Shown in pieces: positions 9,776-18,622 of a stretch of 49,072 nt of DNA (the stretch's first letter is position 1; every line of letters starts with the position of its first letter). The stretch spans positions 1 to 49,072 of the forward strand of contig JAGWBA010000009.1 in NCBI GenBank assembly GCA_021296215.1. The letters run 5' to 3'. Below the pieces are notes generated by a model. That model was given only the letters and a program-made list of their open reading frames with translations. It did not search any database and was not told where the DNA came from. Made by a program: the position numbers and the translations under genes. This stretch comes from Flavobacteriales bacterium (GTDB lineage: Bacteria > Bacteroidota > Bacteroidia > Flavobacteriales > ECT2AJA-044).

Positions 9776-10976
9776 AGTGCTTGACCACCTTACCCACGCT
9801 CAGTCCCTGAACGATTATACTGAAGGTCACCACTACATAGGTCATCGTTAAAAAGAGGTCGCGCTCCATCTCGGCCGTTAAACTCAAGGCCAGCGCAATC
9901 CGCCCCGGGTCATTATGAGGTCCGTCCCATTCATCAGGGCCGGCCGATCCGAAAAGATGCGGATCGGTCCGTAAAGCGCAATATAGCGGGCGAGTAGACC
10001 AACATGAATAACGGCAGCTCCCAGCCACAGGTGAGTCCATTCTAGATCGAGTATCAAGAACTCCAGCCCGATCAACACGAACAAAATGGCGTTCAAGAAC
10101 ACATCGAGCAGTTCCCGGAATTTGTCGAGATTCAATTCGGTTTCGTCGGACCAAGCTCCATGACGGGCCTTGTTTCCGATGAATAGACCGGCGACCACTA
10201 TCGCGAGCGGACCACTGAAATGAAGCATCCGAGCCAATAGGTATCCGCCCATGACCAAGGCAAGCGAAAGCATCACCTCCGTTTCGTAGTGATCGACCGA
10301 ATGCATGATCCGAAATCCAATGTAGCCGAGCAACAGCCCCAATCCCATTCCGCCTCCGACTTCTTCGAGGAACAGCAGGCCTATTTCGGAAGCCGATATA
10401 TGACCGCTACCTGCCGCGATGCCAAAGATCGAAACAAAGACCACCACACCGATACCGTCGTTAAAAAGCGATTCGCCCACGATCATCGACTCCAGTTTTT
10501 TGGGAGCTCCCACCTGCCGTAAAATGCCGAGTACGGCGATAGGGTCGGTCGTACTTATGAGTGCGCCGAAAAGCAGGCAGTAAATGAATGCGACATCGAG
10601 CCCCACGAGGTTCAGAACCGAATACCAGCGCACCGACCACGAAGGTCGATATAAGCACCCCGACGGTAGCGAAACCAATAATGGGTCCGCGAAACTTTTC
10701 GAGTTGATCGAGTTTCGTGTGCAGCGCACCGGCGAAAAGCAAAAAGCTGAGCATCACGTCGAGCAGTAGATGTTCAAAATCGATTGCGGTGATCGCGGCC
10801 TCCGCTTTTTCCGGGATTCCGGGCGAAAACTGACCGATGATCAGAATGGCCAGGGTCGAGGCCAGCGCCAATGCCAGTAATCCGATCGTGCTCGGCCACT
10901 TCAAGAATCGCACGTTGATATACCCAAAGATCGCCGCAACTACGGTCAGCGCGGTCAAAATTTCAAATAACTCCAT
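9747..10976 (-). pseudogene. CPA1-type sodium/proton antiporter with two frameshifts
   Basis: Three overlapping frames form one NhaP-like cation/proton antiporter of about 410 codons. The first, from the ATG at 10976 (MELFEILTALTVVAAIFGYI), runs to STFVVGALVF. Dropping one G near 10620-10632 joins it to VLNLVGLDVAFIYCLLFGAL, which carries STTDPIAVLGILRQVGAPKK and ESLFNDGIGVVVF, the conserved antiporter core. That frame stops just after MTRGGLRWP at 9884. The final part, IALALSLTAEMERDLFLTM through IIVQGLSVGKVVKH, lies in the third frame. The conserved GGLRGG motif is incomplete at the second break. The start overlaps the end of the upstream Rieske gene by 22 nt, so the two probably formed an operon. 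Confidence 0.8.
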
Positions 10977-11326
10977 ATCGATCGCTTTACTCCGATTTCG
11001 TATTGCTCGTTGCGCCGGCGCAACGGAAAAGTTTGCACGGCCGAACACGTCCCCGATGGCTCTCGTCCGTCGGCCACCCCGAAGGTGAATTTGTGATACG
11101 GACACTCGACCCGCCCCTCGGGAGTCACCCTTCCGCCCGCTAGGGCGAAACCCTGATGCGGACAGCGATCGCGCAAGGCGAACCAGTCTCCGTTGTGGTA
11201 GGCGAGCACGATATTGCCGGCTTTTTTTTGCCTCGCGGCAAGAAGTGCTCCTTCCGCGGTCTGCCGGGCCATTTCGGCCTGCAGTTCGGGGGTGAGGGGA
11301 ATCCAGTCGAGGTCATCGTGCTTCAT
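10955..11326 (-). CDS. Small Rieske [2Fe-2S] protein
   Basis: A 123-residue soluble Rieske protein. The cluster ligands are visible: CPHQGF for the first Cys/His pair and CPYHKFTF for the second. It resembles the small Rieske ferredoxin subunits of nitrite reductase (NirD) or dioxygenase systems rather than the membrane-anchored bc1 form, because no N-terminal transmembrane helix is present. No partner oxygenase or reductase lies nearby. It sits immediately upstream of, and overlaps by 22 nt, the antiporter gene, and is divergent from the sirtuin gene with 27 bp between their starts. The role is open: an electron-transfer ferredoxin is most likely. Confidence 0.8.
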   Translation of the reverse strand: MKHDDLDWIPLTPELQAEMARQTAEGALLAARQKKAGNIVLAYHNGDWFALRDRCPHQGFALAGGRVTPEGRVECPYHKFTFGVADGREPSGTCSAVQTFPLRRRNEQYEIGVKRSIWSYLKF

Positions 11327-11353
11327 CGGACGGAAATTAAGAAATTAGAGGCG

Positions 11354-12052
11354 ATGGCCGATAAAGAACATATTGTGGTGCTCTCCGGTGCCGGAATGAG
11401 CGCCGAGAGTGGGCTCAAGACCTTTCGCGATTCGGGTGGGCTTTGGGAAGAATACGACGTTTATGAGGTGGCTACCCCTGAAGCTTGGGCTGCGGACCCT
11501 AAAAGGTGCTTCATTTCTACAATTTAAGGCGTCGGCAATTGCCGGCTTCGGAACCGAATGCCGCGCACAAAGCCTTGGTGCAGCTCGAATCGGCAGCTGA
11601 GGTCAGCATCATTACTCAGAATATTGACGATCTACAAGAACGAGCCGGGAGCTCAAGGGTGCTTCATTTGCACGGTGAGTTGCGCAAAGCGCGGAGTGTG
11701 CAAGATCCAGAGGTGGTCGTCGATGTCGAGGGGGGTGATTTGGATTGGGGTGAACCGGGTCCGGATGGGGCCCAACTGAGACCCCACGTGGTGTGGTTTG
11801 GTGAAATGGTGCCCATGATGGAACCGTCGGCGGAGTTGGTTCGGAGCGCGGATCGGCTCCTGGTGATCGGTACCAGCCTGAATGTTTATCCGGCCGCGAG
11901 CTTGGTACACGTCGTATACCCCGGCACGCCGGTACATGTTTTTGATCCGGGTTCCAATGGATCACGCTCCCGTGCGCGATGCAGAACATATTCGCGAACC
12001 CGCCGGGGTGGGCTTGCCTATTTGGGTAAAGGATTTCTTAGCAAACAGTTAG
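11354..12052 (+). pseudogene. cobB: Sirtuin-type NAD-dependent deacylase, two frameshifts
   Basis: The three parts give about 232 residues of a bacterial sirtuin. Part one (from the ATG at 11354) has GAGMSAESGLKTFRDSGGLW, the NAD-binding start, and ends EAWAADPKR. Part two has HFYNLRRRQLPASEPNAAHK, TQNIDDLQERAGS, HLHGEL with the catalytic His, LRPHVVWFGE and GTSLNVYPAASLV. Part three reads VPMDHAPVRDAEHIREPAGV to the TAG at 12050-12052. Restoring one G at about 11503 and removing one G from the ggg at about 11949 rebuilds a single protein. Zinc-binding cysteines are not seen in the usual place; this also holds for some related sirtuins. The second frame runs on into rimP, making a misleading long reading frame. 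Confidence 0.8.
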
Positions 12053-12056
12053 GCCA

Positions 12057-12087
12057 TTGTGCGGAAAATAGAATTATTGTATCTTTG
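12057..12087 (+). promoter_or_regulatory. Promoter of the rimP-nusA-infB operon
   Basis: TTG at 12057-12059, 20 bp, then TATCTTTG at 12080-12087, an exact match to the Bacteroidota TAnnTTTG -7 box. It starts right after the sirtuin stop (12050-12052). Transcription should begin near 12094, giving a leader of about 50 nt before the rimP ATG at 12148. Confidence 0.7.
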
Positions 12088-12111
12088 CGCAAGCTTAAGG
12101 GACGGATTGAT

Positions 12112-12138
12112 GAGGGGACCACAAAGTCCCCTCTTTTT
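12112..12138 (+). terminator. Hairpin plus T-run in the rimP leader (candidate attenuator)
   Basis: A perfect 8-bp stem, gaggggac at 12112-12119 and gtcccctc at 12126-12133, with a six-base loop, followed at once by TTTTT (12134-12138). It lies between the promoter and the rimP start, so it would act on the operon's own transcript. The operon encodes NusA, which affects pausing and termination, so feedback by attenuation is a reasonable inference. It could also be a plain structured leader. Confidence 0.65.
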
Positions 12139-12147
12139 GTACTGCAT

Positions 12148-12612
12148 ATGATTGACATCGAAAAAGTAAGAGAATGGGCTAGCGAGCGATGCGTCGAAAA
12201 GGAGCTTTTCCTGGTCGAATTGAGCATTACTTCGTCGAACCAGATCAAGGTGTTGGTCGACGCCATGGGGCCGGTTTCCATCGATTCATGTGTATCCGTT
12301 TCGCGAGCGATAGAAAGTCAATTGGATCGCGATGCTGAGGACTTTGAGCTGACCGTTTCGAGTGCCGGAGTGGGTAATCCTTTGAAGGTTTGGCCACAGT
12401 ACGTAAAGAATGTGGGGAGAGAGGTCAAAGTGCGGTTTCACGATGGCACAGAGATCAAAGGGATGCTGGAGAAAGCTGAAGACGACACCCTGTTCTTGCG
12501 TTGGACAAAGAAAGAAAAGGTCGAAGGGAAAAAGAAAAAACAGTCCGTGGAGTACACGGGTGAATACAAATTGGATAAAGTGGCGGAGATCAAGTTGGTG
12601 CTCCCATTTTAA
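12148..12612 (+). CDS. rimP: Ribosome maturation factor RimP
   Basis: A 154-residue RimP, the 30S maturation factor. The N-terminal alpha/beta domain begins MIDIEKVREWASERCVEKEL. The family motif VSVSRAIESQLDRDAEDFEL and the VSSAGVGNPLK turn (S-P-G-x-x-x-PL in most members, here S-A-G-V-G-N-P-L) lie mid-protein, followed by the C-terminal SH3-like domain (REVKVRFHDGTEIKGMLEKA) and a lysine-rich loop (KKEKVEGKKKKQ). The start at 12148 is chosen because the leader hairpin and promoter lie just upstream; the frame stays open further upstream only by running into the broken sirtuin. First gene of the rimP-nusA-infB operon, 11 bp before nusA. Confidence 0.92.
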   Translation: MIDIEKVREWASERCVEKELFLVELSITSSNQIKVLVDAMGPVSIDSCVSVSRAIESQLDRDAEDFELTVSSAGVGNPLKVWPQYVKNVGREVKVRFHDGTEIKGMLEKAEDDTLFLRWTKKEKVEGKKKKQSVEYTGEYKLDKVAEIKLVLPF

Positions 12613-12623
12613 AGAGGTGGACA

Positions 12624-13856
12624 ATGGAAAATTTGGCGCTGATCGAATCATTTACAGAGTTCAAGGACGATAAGAATATCGACCGTGTAACTCTGATGAG
12701 TATTTTGGAAGAAGTGTTTCGCGCGACCCTCACCAAGCATTACGGGTCTGACGAGAACTTCGACATTATCGTAAACCCCGACAAGGGTGACTTGGAGATT
12801 TGGAGAAATCGCGAAGTAGTGCCCGATGGAGAGGTGGAAGATGAGAACTCGCAGATCTCCTTATCCGATGCGCGCAAGATCGAGGAAGATTTTGAGGTCG
12901 GAGAGGAAGTTTCTGAAGAGGTGCAATTGTTCCAGTTCGGCCGTCGTGCGATCTTGGCCCTGCGTCAGAACTTGATCGCTCGAATTCATGAACACGACAA
13001 TGGTAACTTGTTCAAGCGTTATGAGGACCTAATCGGCGAGATCATCAGTGGAGAGGTTCATCATATTCGCCACCGCGAGATCATTGTTTACGACGATGAG
13101 CAGAACGAATTGATATTGTCGAAAGATCAGCAGATCCCAAGCGATTTTTGGCGCAAGGGCGATACAGTTCGCGCAGTGGTTCACGAAGTGGAATTCCGCG
13201 GTACAAAACCGTTCATCAAGTTGAGCCGTACTTCACCTAAATTCCTCGAGAAGCTCTTTGAACAAGAGATTCCTGAGGTATTCGACGGACTCATTACCGT
13301 GAAGCGCTGTGTTCGTGTTCCTGGTGAAAAAGCGAAGGTCGCCGTAGAGTCTTATGACGACCGTATTGATCCGGTTGGCGCCTGTGTAGGTATGAAAGGA
13401 TCTCGTATTCACGGAATCGTCCGCGAGTTGGGTAACGAAAATATTGACGTGATCAACTTCACGAACAATACTCAGTTGTTCATTACCCGGGCGTTGAGTC
13501 CGGCGAAGATCACCAGCATCACCATCGACGAAGACAATAAACGCGCCGAGGTGTTCTTGAAACCGGATCAGGTTTCATTGGCCATCGGTAAAGGAGGGTT
13601 CAATATTCGCCTGGCGGGTCAGTTGACGGGTTATGAGATCGACGTGTATCGCGATATCGACGAAGAGGAGGATGTTGAATTGGCAGAATTCCGCGACGAG
13701 CTTGAAGGTTGGGTCATTGAAGAGCTGAAGAATATCGGTTGCGATACAGCTCGCAGCGTACTCGAGCTTACGGTCGACGAGATCGTGAAACGAACCGAGT
13801 TGGAAGAAGAAACCGCGAAAGAGGTGCAACGCATCCTGCGCGAAGAATTTGAATAA
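12624..13856 (+). CDS. nusA: Transcription termination/antitermination factor NusA
   Basis: A 410-residue NusA, the RNA polymerase-associated factor that controls pausing, termination and antitermination. Domains in order: polymerase-binding N-terminal domain (about 1-130), S1 RNA-binding domain (about 133-200), KH1 with VGACVGMKGSRI (251-262) and KH2 with IGKGGFNIRLAGQLTGYEID (321-340). A short acidic helical tail (about 345-410) ends in one helix-hairpin-helix-like repeat (IGCDTARSVLELTVDEIVKR). The long acidic repeats of E. coli NusA are absent, as usual outside Proteobacteria. Preceded by GAGGTGG about 5 bp from the ATG and followed 21 bp later by infB. Confidence 0.96.
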   Translation: MENLALIESFTEFKDDKNIDRVTLMSILEEVFRATLTKHYGSDENFDIIVNPDKGDLEIWRNREVVPDGEVEDENSQISLSDARKIEEDFEVGEEVSEEVQLFQFGRRAILALRQNLIARIHEHDNGNLFKRYEDLIGEIISGEVHHIRHREIIVYDDEQNELILSKDQQIPSDFWRKGDTVRAVVHEVEFRGTKPFIKLSRTSPKFLEKLFEQEIPEVFDGLITVKRCVRVPGEKAKVAVESYDDRIDPVGACVGMKGSRIHGIVRELGNENIDVINFTNNTQLFITRALSPAKITSITIDEDNKRAEVFLKPDQVSLAIGKGGFNIRLAGQLTGYEIDVYRDIDEEEDVELAEFRDELEGWVIEELKNIGCDTARSVLELTVDEIVKRTELEEETAKEVQRILREEFE

Positions 13857-13877
13857 GAGAAACAGTAGGCAAGCTAT

Positions 13878-16691
13878 ATGGCTGAAGTGAAGAGTGTCCG
13901 GTTGAATAAGGTCATCAAGGAGTTAAATATTTCCCTTGATCGCGCGGCCACGTTTTTGGCAGAGCACGGTGTTGAGATCGATGCAAGGCCGAATACGAAG
14001 ATCGAAGGCGACATCTATACGATGCTCGTCGACGAATTCGATCAGGACAAGAGTAAGAAACTGAAAGCAGAGGCGATCTCCATACAGAATCAGAAGGAGA
14101 AAGAAGCCCTGCGCGCCGAGCAGGAAAAGGCTGAGGAAGAGAAGGAGAAGGAAGAGTCCGAGGAGGTCATTCGCGTCAAGGCGAGTAGGTCCGGACCTAA
14201 GACCATCGGTAAGATCGATCTCGACGGCGGCAATAAAGAAGAGACGAAAGAGGCTGAAGCGAAGGCTGAGGAGCCGGAGGATGAGGCGGCTGAAGGAGTC
14301 GTTGAGCCGAAGAAAGAAGTTAAAGCTGAAGAGCCGGTAGCTGAAGAGTCCGAGAAAGAAGAGGCCGTAGAGAAGAAAGAAGAGAAAGCGGTCGAACCGG
14401 AAGTCGCGAAAGAACAAGAGGCTCCTGAAGTCGCTGAGGAAGCTCCGGAAGAGAAGAAAGAAGCACCGGCTGCGAAAGAAGAAAAAGAGGAAAAAGCCGA
14501 GGAGGCTGAAGCCCCAGCACAGGATAAACCGGAAACAAAAGCCTCAGAAGAAGCGACGGATTCCGGAAGCATTAAAACGCAGTATCAGAAGCTCGACGGA
14601 CCGAAGTTCGTCGGGAAAAGGATCGACCTCGAGCAGTTTAAGCCGAAGAAGAAAAAAGTGGCTAGCTCGAGCGGCCCTAAAGACGATGACGGAGGCAAGA
14701 AGCGTCGACGTAAGCGTATTTCGAGCGACAATGCCGGTAAAGGACGCGTTCAGCGTCGAGGCGGCAAAAACGTTCCCAAAGCGGAGCCTACGGAGGAGGA
14801 AATCCAAAAGCAAATTAAGGAAACGCTCGATAAACTGACCAATCGAGGGAAATCCAAGTCTTCCAAGAATCGCCGCGACAAGCGCGAAGAGCACCGTGAG
14901 CGTGAGCAAATGGAAGAAGTGAAACGCGCCGAGGAGGGTTCTAAGCTGAAAGTGACGGAATTCGTTACCGTGGCGGAGCTCGCTAAGATGATGAACGTAC
15001 CTACGACCAAGGTCATTGCCTCGTGTATGGAGCTCGGTATCATGGTAACCATGAACCAGCGTCTCGATGCCGAAACCTTGAGCATCGTCGCTGAGGAATT
15101 CGGATATGAAGTTGAGTTCGTATCGGCCGATGTTCAGGAAGCTGTTCAGGAAGTGGAGGATGACCCGTCTGAATTGGAGTATCGCGCTCCGATCGTTACG
15201 GTCATGGGGCACGTTGACCACGGTAAAACATCTTTGCTCGACTACGTTCGCGACGCCAACGTTATTGCGGGTGAGTCGGGTGGAATTACACAGCATATCG
15301 GTGCCTACTCTGTTGAGTTGGAAGGTGGACAACGAATCGCCTTTATCGATACTCCGGGTCACGAGGCCTTTACGGCCATGCGTGCTCGTGGAGCTCAAGT
15401 AACGGATATCGCCATTATCGTGATCGCGGCCGATGATGCCGTGATGCCTCAAACTAAAGAGGCCATCAGTCACGCCCAAGCAGCGGGAGTGCCTATCGTA
15501 TTTGCGCTGAACAAGGTGGACCGCGAAGCGGCGAACCCCGAAAAGATCAAAGAACAATTGGCCGGAATGAACCTGGTGGTTGAGGATTGGGGTGGAAAAT
15601 ACCAAAGCCAGGAAGTATCAGCCAAGACGGGATTAAACGTGAAGGAACTCCTTGAAAAGGTGTTGCTCGAAGCGGAGATCCTCGATCTTAAAGCCAATCC
15701 AAAGCGATTGGCGAGTGGATCGGTCGTTGAGGCAACGCTCGATAAAGGACGCGGGTATACGACCACTATCTTGGTTCAGAACGGAACATTGCGCATTGGT
15801 GATTACTTGTTGGCCGGACAATACTCCGGTAAGGTGAAGGCGATGTTCGACGAAAGACAACACCCGGTAAAAGAGGCAGGACCTTCAACTCCGGTTTCCA
15901 TTCTCGGGTTGGACGGTGCCCCACAGGCGGGTGACAAGTTCAAGGTCATGACCGATGAGCGTGAAGCGAAGGATATCGCTACGAAGCGACAACAGCTTCA
16001 GCGCGAGCAGAGCATGCGTACTCAAAAGCACATTACGCTTGACGAGATTGGCCGTCGTTTGGCCATTGGAGACTTCCAGGAGCTCAATATCATCGTAAAA
16101 GGTGACGTGGATGGTTCTATTGAAGCTCTGAGCGATAGCTTGCAGAAGTTGTCGACCGAAGAAATTCAGGTAAACATCATTCACAAGGCCGTTGGTGCCG
16201 TTACCGAATCGGATGTTTTGTTGGCATCGGCTTCTGACGCTGTGATTTTAGCCTTCCAGGTTCGACCGAGCATGGGAGCGCGTAAACTGGCCGATACCGA
16301 GCAGATCGATATTCGTACGTACTCGATTATCTACGACGCCATCAACGAGATCAAAGACGCCATGGAGGGTATGTTGTCTCCGGAGTTGAAAGAAGAGATC
16401 GTTGCCAACCTCGAAATTCGCGAGACATTCAAGATCTCCAAGGTCGGAACCATTGCGGGTTGTATGGTGCTCGATGGAAAGATCCACCGAAACAACGATG
16501 TGCGCATTATTCGCGACGGCGTTGTGATCTACACAGGAAAACTCGGATCATTGAAGCGCTTCAAAGACGACGCCAAAGAAGTAGCCAAAGGGTTCGAATG
16601 TGGATTGAATATCGAGAACTTCAACGACATTAAAGTCGGTGATATCATCGAGGCGTATCAAGAGGTGGAGGTGAAGAAGACCCTTGAATAG
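13878..16691 (+). CDS. infB: Translation initiation factor IF-2
   Basis: A 937-residue IF-2, which positions initiator tRNA on the 30S subunit. A short IF2_N-like domain (about 1-55) is followed by a very long Glu/Lys/Ala-rich low-complexity region (about 70-240). A basic stretch (about 255-350) and a second IF2_N domain ([20 protein letters not shown]) come next. The GTPase domain has GHVDHGKT (444-451), DTPGHE (491-496) and NKVD (545-548); the remaining domains II to IV end [21 protein letters not shown]. The stop is TAG, which shows that TAG is a true stop in this genome. Last gene of the rimP operon; its 3' end overlaps the convergent SPOR gene by 47 nt. Confidence 0.97.
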   Translation: MAEVKSVRLNKVIKELNISLDRAATFLAEHGVEIDARPNTKIEGDIYTMLVDEFDQDKSKKLKAEAISIQNQKEKEALRAEQEKAEEEKEKEESEEVIRVKASRSGPKTIGKIDLDGGNKEETKEAEAKAEEPEDEAAEGVVEPKKEVKAEEPVAEESEKEEAVEKKEEKAVEPEVAKEQEAPEVAEEAPEEKKEAPAAKEEKEEKAEEAEAPAQDKPETKASEEATDSGSIKTQYQKLDGPKFVGKRIDLEQFKPKKKKVASSSGPKDDDGGKKRRRKRISSDNAGKGRVQRRGGKNVPKAEPTEEEIQKQIKETLDKLTNRGKSKSSKNRRDKREEHREREQMEEVKRAEEGSKLKVTEFVTVAELAKMMNVPTTKVIASCMELGIMVTMNQRLDAETLSIVAEEFGYEVEFVSADVQEAVQEVEDDPSELEYRAPIVTVMGHVDHGKTSLLDYVRDANVIAGESGGITQHIGAYSVELEGGQRIAFIDTPGHEAFTAMRARGAQVTDIAIIVIAADDAVMPQTKEAISHAQAAGVPIVFALNKVDREAANPEKIKEQLAGMNLVVEDWGGKYQSQEVSAKTGLNVKELLEKVLLEAEILDLKANPKRLASGSVVEATLDKGRGYTTTILVQNGTLRIGDYLLAGQYSGKVKAMFDERQHPVKEAGPSTPVSILGLDGAPQAGDKFKVMTDEREAKDIATKRQQLQREQSMRTQKHITLDEIGRRLAIGDFQELNIIVKGDVDGSIEALSDSLQKLSTEEIQVNIIHKAVGAVTESDVLLASASDAVILAFQVRPSMGARKLADTEQIDIRTYSIIYDAINEIKDAMEGMLSPELKEEIVANLEIRETFKISKVGTIAGCMVLDGKIHRNNDVRIIRDGVVIYTGKLGSLKRFKDDAKEVAKGFECGLNIENFNDIKVGDIIEAYQEVEVKKTLE

Positions 16692-17124
16692 AAGGGAATT
16701 CGATATCGTCGCGAACGATGAAGCAACCGCTGCAATGCTCACCCATTGCACGCATGTATCGTTCGGCCTCTAACTCGGTGCGAAAATCTCCAATTTTGGT
16801 CTTGAAATAGGGCTGTTCATACTCGACGTACACGTGTTCTGTTTGTAACAGATCCTGATAATGCGCCTTTAGTTTCACCGCCTCCTCGCGATTACCATAA
16901 TATAATTGAATACGAAAGCCATCGGTCTTGTGCCGCTTGGCTTTTATTTTTACATCGCGATCGATGAGATCGATAAGGCTTGACGACATTTTAACCGGAT
17001 ACTGATTATAATAGGTCTGTGAAGCCATGGTATCGACGGGACTCACATAATTAGTATCCTGTGCCTTTAAATAAATAGGAACAAGTAGAATCGCGCTAAA
17101 CACGATGAGCTTGCTGAGGTTCAT
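16645..17124 (-). CDS. SPOR-domain-like envelope protein
   Basis: About 159 residues from the ATG at 17124. A signal peptide ([22 protein letters not shown]) is followed by a linker and a SPOR-like domain (about 70-145) with [40 protein letters not shown] and [14 protein letters not shown] domains bind denuded peptidoglycan glycan strands; the exact role here is not known. The start is chosen at the signal peptide and is supported by a TACATTTG box just upstream; a longer version from 17190 would place a charged tail before the signal. The gene lies tail-to-tail with infB. Confidence 0.72.
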   Translation of the reverse strand: MNLSKLIVFSAILLVPIYLKAQDTNYVSPVDTMASQTYYNQYPVKMSSSLIDLIDRDVKIKAKRHKTDGFRIQLYYGNREEAVKLKAHYQDLLQTEHVYVEYEQPYFKTKIGDFRTELEAERYMRAMGEHCSGCFIVRDDIEFPSIQGSSSPPPLDTPR

Positions 17125-17145
17125 TATCTTGCGTTTTTGCCGCAA

Positions 17146-17153
17146 CAAATGTA
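17146..17153 (-). promoter_or_regulatory. TAnnTTTG box before the SPOR gene
   Basis: On the minus strand the sequence reads TACATTTG, the Bacteroidota -7 element, ending 22 nt before the ATG at 17124. No clear TTG is found at the matching -33 spacing, so the call rests on the -7 box and position. Confidence 0.45.
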
Positions 17154-17264
17154 GAAGAATACTTGTTGGGATTTCAGTTGTGATACTCATGCGACTCTCT
17201 ATTTAGAACGGTTATAAATTAGTGTAAAAATGAAACGCCTCTACATTAATGAAGCTAGAGTCCT

Positions 17265-17272
17265 TATTTTTG
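17265..17272 (+). promoter_or_regulatory. TAnnTTTG box of the act-cta respiratory operon
   Basis: TATTTTTG at 17265-17272 fits the -7 element, giving a start of transcription near 17279. This lies inside the longest possible actA frame and so favours the later ATG codons (17293 or 17302) as the true start. The -33 element is weak. Confidence 0.5.
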
Positions 17273-17301
17273 CGCCGAACGGAAATTCGGTGATGATTGC
17301 T

Positions 17302-18600
17302 ATGAAAAACGCCCTTCTCCCGAGGTTTGGAGCGGTATTCGCGCTCTTGATCTTAACTGCATTCACACTAATTTCTTCCACGACCATGGCCCAGGATTCG
17401 ACTGCTACTGGGGCAGAGGGGGGCGATCCGGCCGTAGGGGAGAAATTGTGGAAAGCCAATTGTGCAGCATGTCACAAAGTAGATGCCAAACTCATTGGTC
17501 CGGCACTCGGACAAGTTACTGAGAAGTACGATGAGGAATGGTTGATCGCATGGATTCGCAATAACCAAGAGTTGCGCGAAAGCGGTGATGCACAAGCTTT
17601 GGCCATTTATGAAGAGTACAACGGATTGGCCATGTCGGCCTATCCTCAATTCTCTGACGATGACATTCGTGGCCTACTGGCGTACATCGACCAGGAGTAC
17701 GCAGCGAAACAAGCTCCGGCCGTAGCCGATACTGGCGGTGGTGCCGGTGCTGCGGGTTCGGGTCAGGGTTCCGGGCCAATGGATTTAACTCCAGTGCTCA
17801 TTGGACTGGTCGTATTCCTCATCATCATCGTATTCATTCTCGTTCGCATCAAGAATCTCTTGCTCGTCATGAAGGGTGTCGAGCCGCGATCGGCGATCGA
17901 CCAATTCTTCGATCTACGTGTATATGTTGAGCGTTTCTTCGCCAACAAAAAGCTCGTGGGTTTTGCAGCCGTGATCGTATTGATCTTCGTCTTTAACGGC
18001 CTTTGGGGTTTCCTCAAAGGAATCGGAGTTGATCAGAATTATCAGCCAACACAGCCTATTGCATTCTCCCATGAGATCCATGCCGGACAAAACGAAGTGG
18101 ATTGTAATTACTGTCACAGCAGTGCCCGTCACTCCAAGTCGGCAGGGGTTCCCTCGGCCAACGTTTGTATGAACTGTCACATGTACGTGGCTGAAGGCCA
18201 GTCTGAGCAAGGAACCAAAGAGATCGAGAAGATCTATGCGGCGATCGGTTGGGACAAAAACACGCGTACCTACATAGAGGACTACGAAGAAAAGCCGATC
18301 GAATGGGTGCGTATCCACAATCTTCCAGACCTCGCATATTTCAACCACAGCCAGCACGTAGTTGCCGGGCAAGTTGAATGTCAGACTTGTCACGGACCGA
18401 TCGAAGAAATGAAAGAAGTATACCAGTACTCTGAATTGACGATGGGCTGGTGTATCAATTGTCACCGTGAAACGGAAGTCAAAATGGAGGACAATCCGTA
18501 TTACGACAAGCTTCACGAGCAGCTCGCCGAGGAGTATAAAGGCGAAAAGATCACGGTAGATAAAATCGGTGGATTGGAATGTGGCAAGTGCCACTATTAA
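17302..18600 (+). CDS. actA: Alternative complex III subunit ActA (multiheme cytochrome c)
   Basis: About 432 residues, the heme-bearing subunit of the quinol:cytochrome c oxidoreductase. A signal/anchor segment at the N-terminus is followed by a mono-heme cytochrome c domain with CAACH (54-58). Then come a Gly/Ala linker, two transmembrane segments (about 162-182 and 217-236) and a pentaheme domain with CNYCH (268-272), CMNCH (289-293), CQTCH (360-364), CINCH (384-388) and CGKCH (427-431). The extra N-terminal heme domain makes six c-type hemes in one chain. The start at 17302 is preferred over 17230 because a promoter box lies at 17265-17272 and the signal sequence begins MKNALLPRFGAVFALL; 17293 is also possible. 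First gene of the operon. Confidence 0.92.
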   Translation: MKNALLPRFGAVFALLILTAFTLISSTTMAQDSTATGAEGGDPAVGEKLWKANCAACHKVDAKLIGPALGQVTEKYDEEWLIAWIRNNQELRESGDAQALAIYEEYNGLAMSAYPQFSDDDIRGLLAYIDQEYAAKQAPAVADTGGGAGAAGSGQGSGPMDLTPVLIGLVVFLIIIVFILVRIKNLLLVMKGVEPRSAIDQFFDLRVYVERFFANKKLVGFAAVIVLIFVFNGLWGFLKGIGVDQNYQPTQPIAFSHEIHAGQNEVDCNYCHSSARHSKSAGVPSANVCMNCHMYVAEGQSEQGTKEIEKIYAAIGWDKNTRTYIEDYEEKPIEWVRIHNLPDLAYFNHSQHVVAGQVECQTCHGPIEEMKEVYQYSELTMGWCINCHRETEVKMEDNPYYDKLHEQLAEEYKGEKITVDKIGGLECGKCHY

Positions 18601-18622
18601 TCCGAGTAATCTCAATCTCAGT

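Noticed and set aside
11506-12612. One long protein joining a sirtuin domain to RimP
   Set aside because: It is a by-product of the sirtuin frameshift; a promoter and hairpin lie between the genes and rimP has its own ATG.
14544-15605. Long minus-strand open frame opposite infB
   Set aside because: It mirrors infB codon structure, has no recognisable domain and lies opposite a conserved essential gene.
18569-18622. Extended N-terminus of ActB
   Set aside because: It overlaps actA and adds residues not expected in ActB; the ATG at 18623 gives the usual start.
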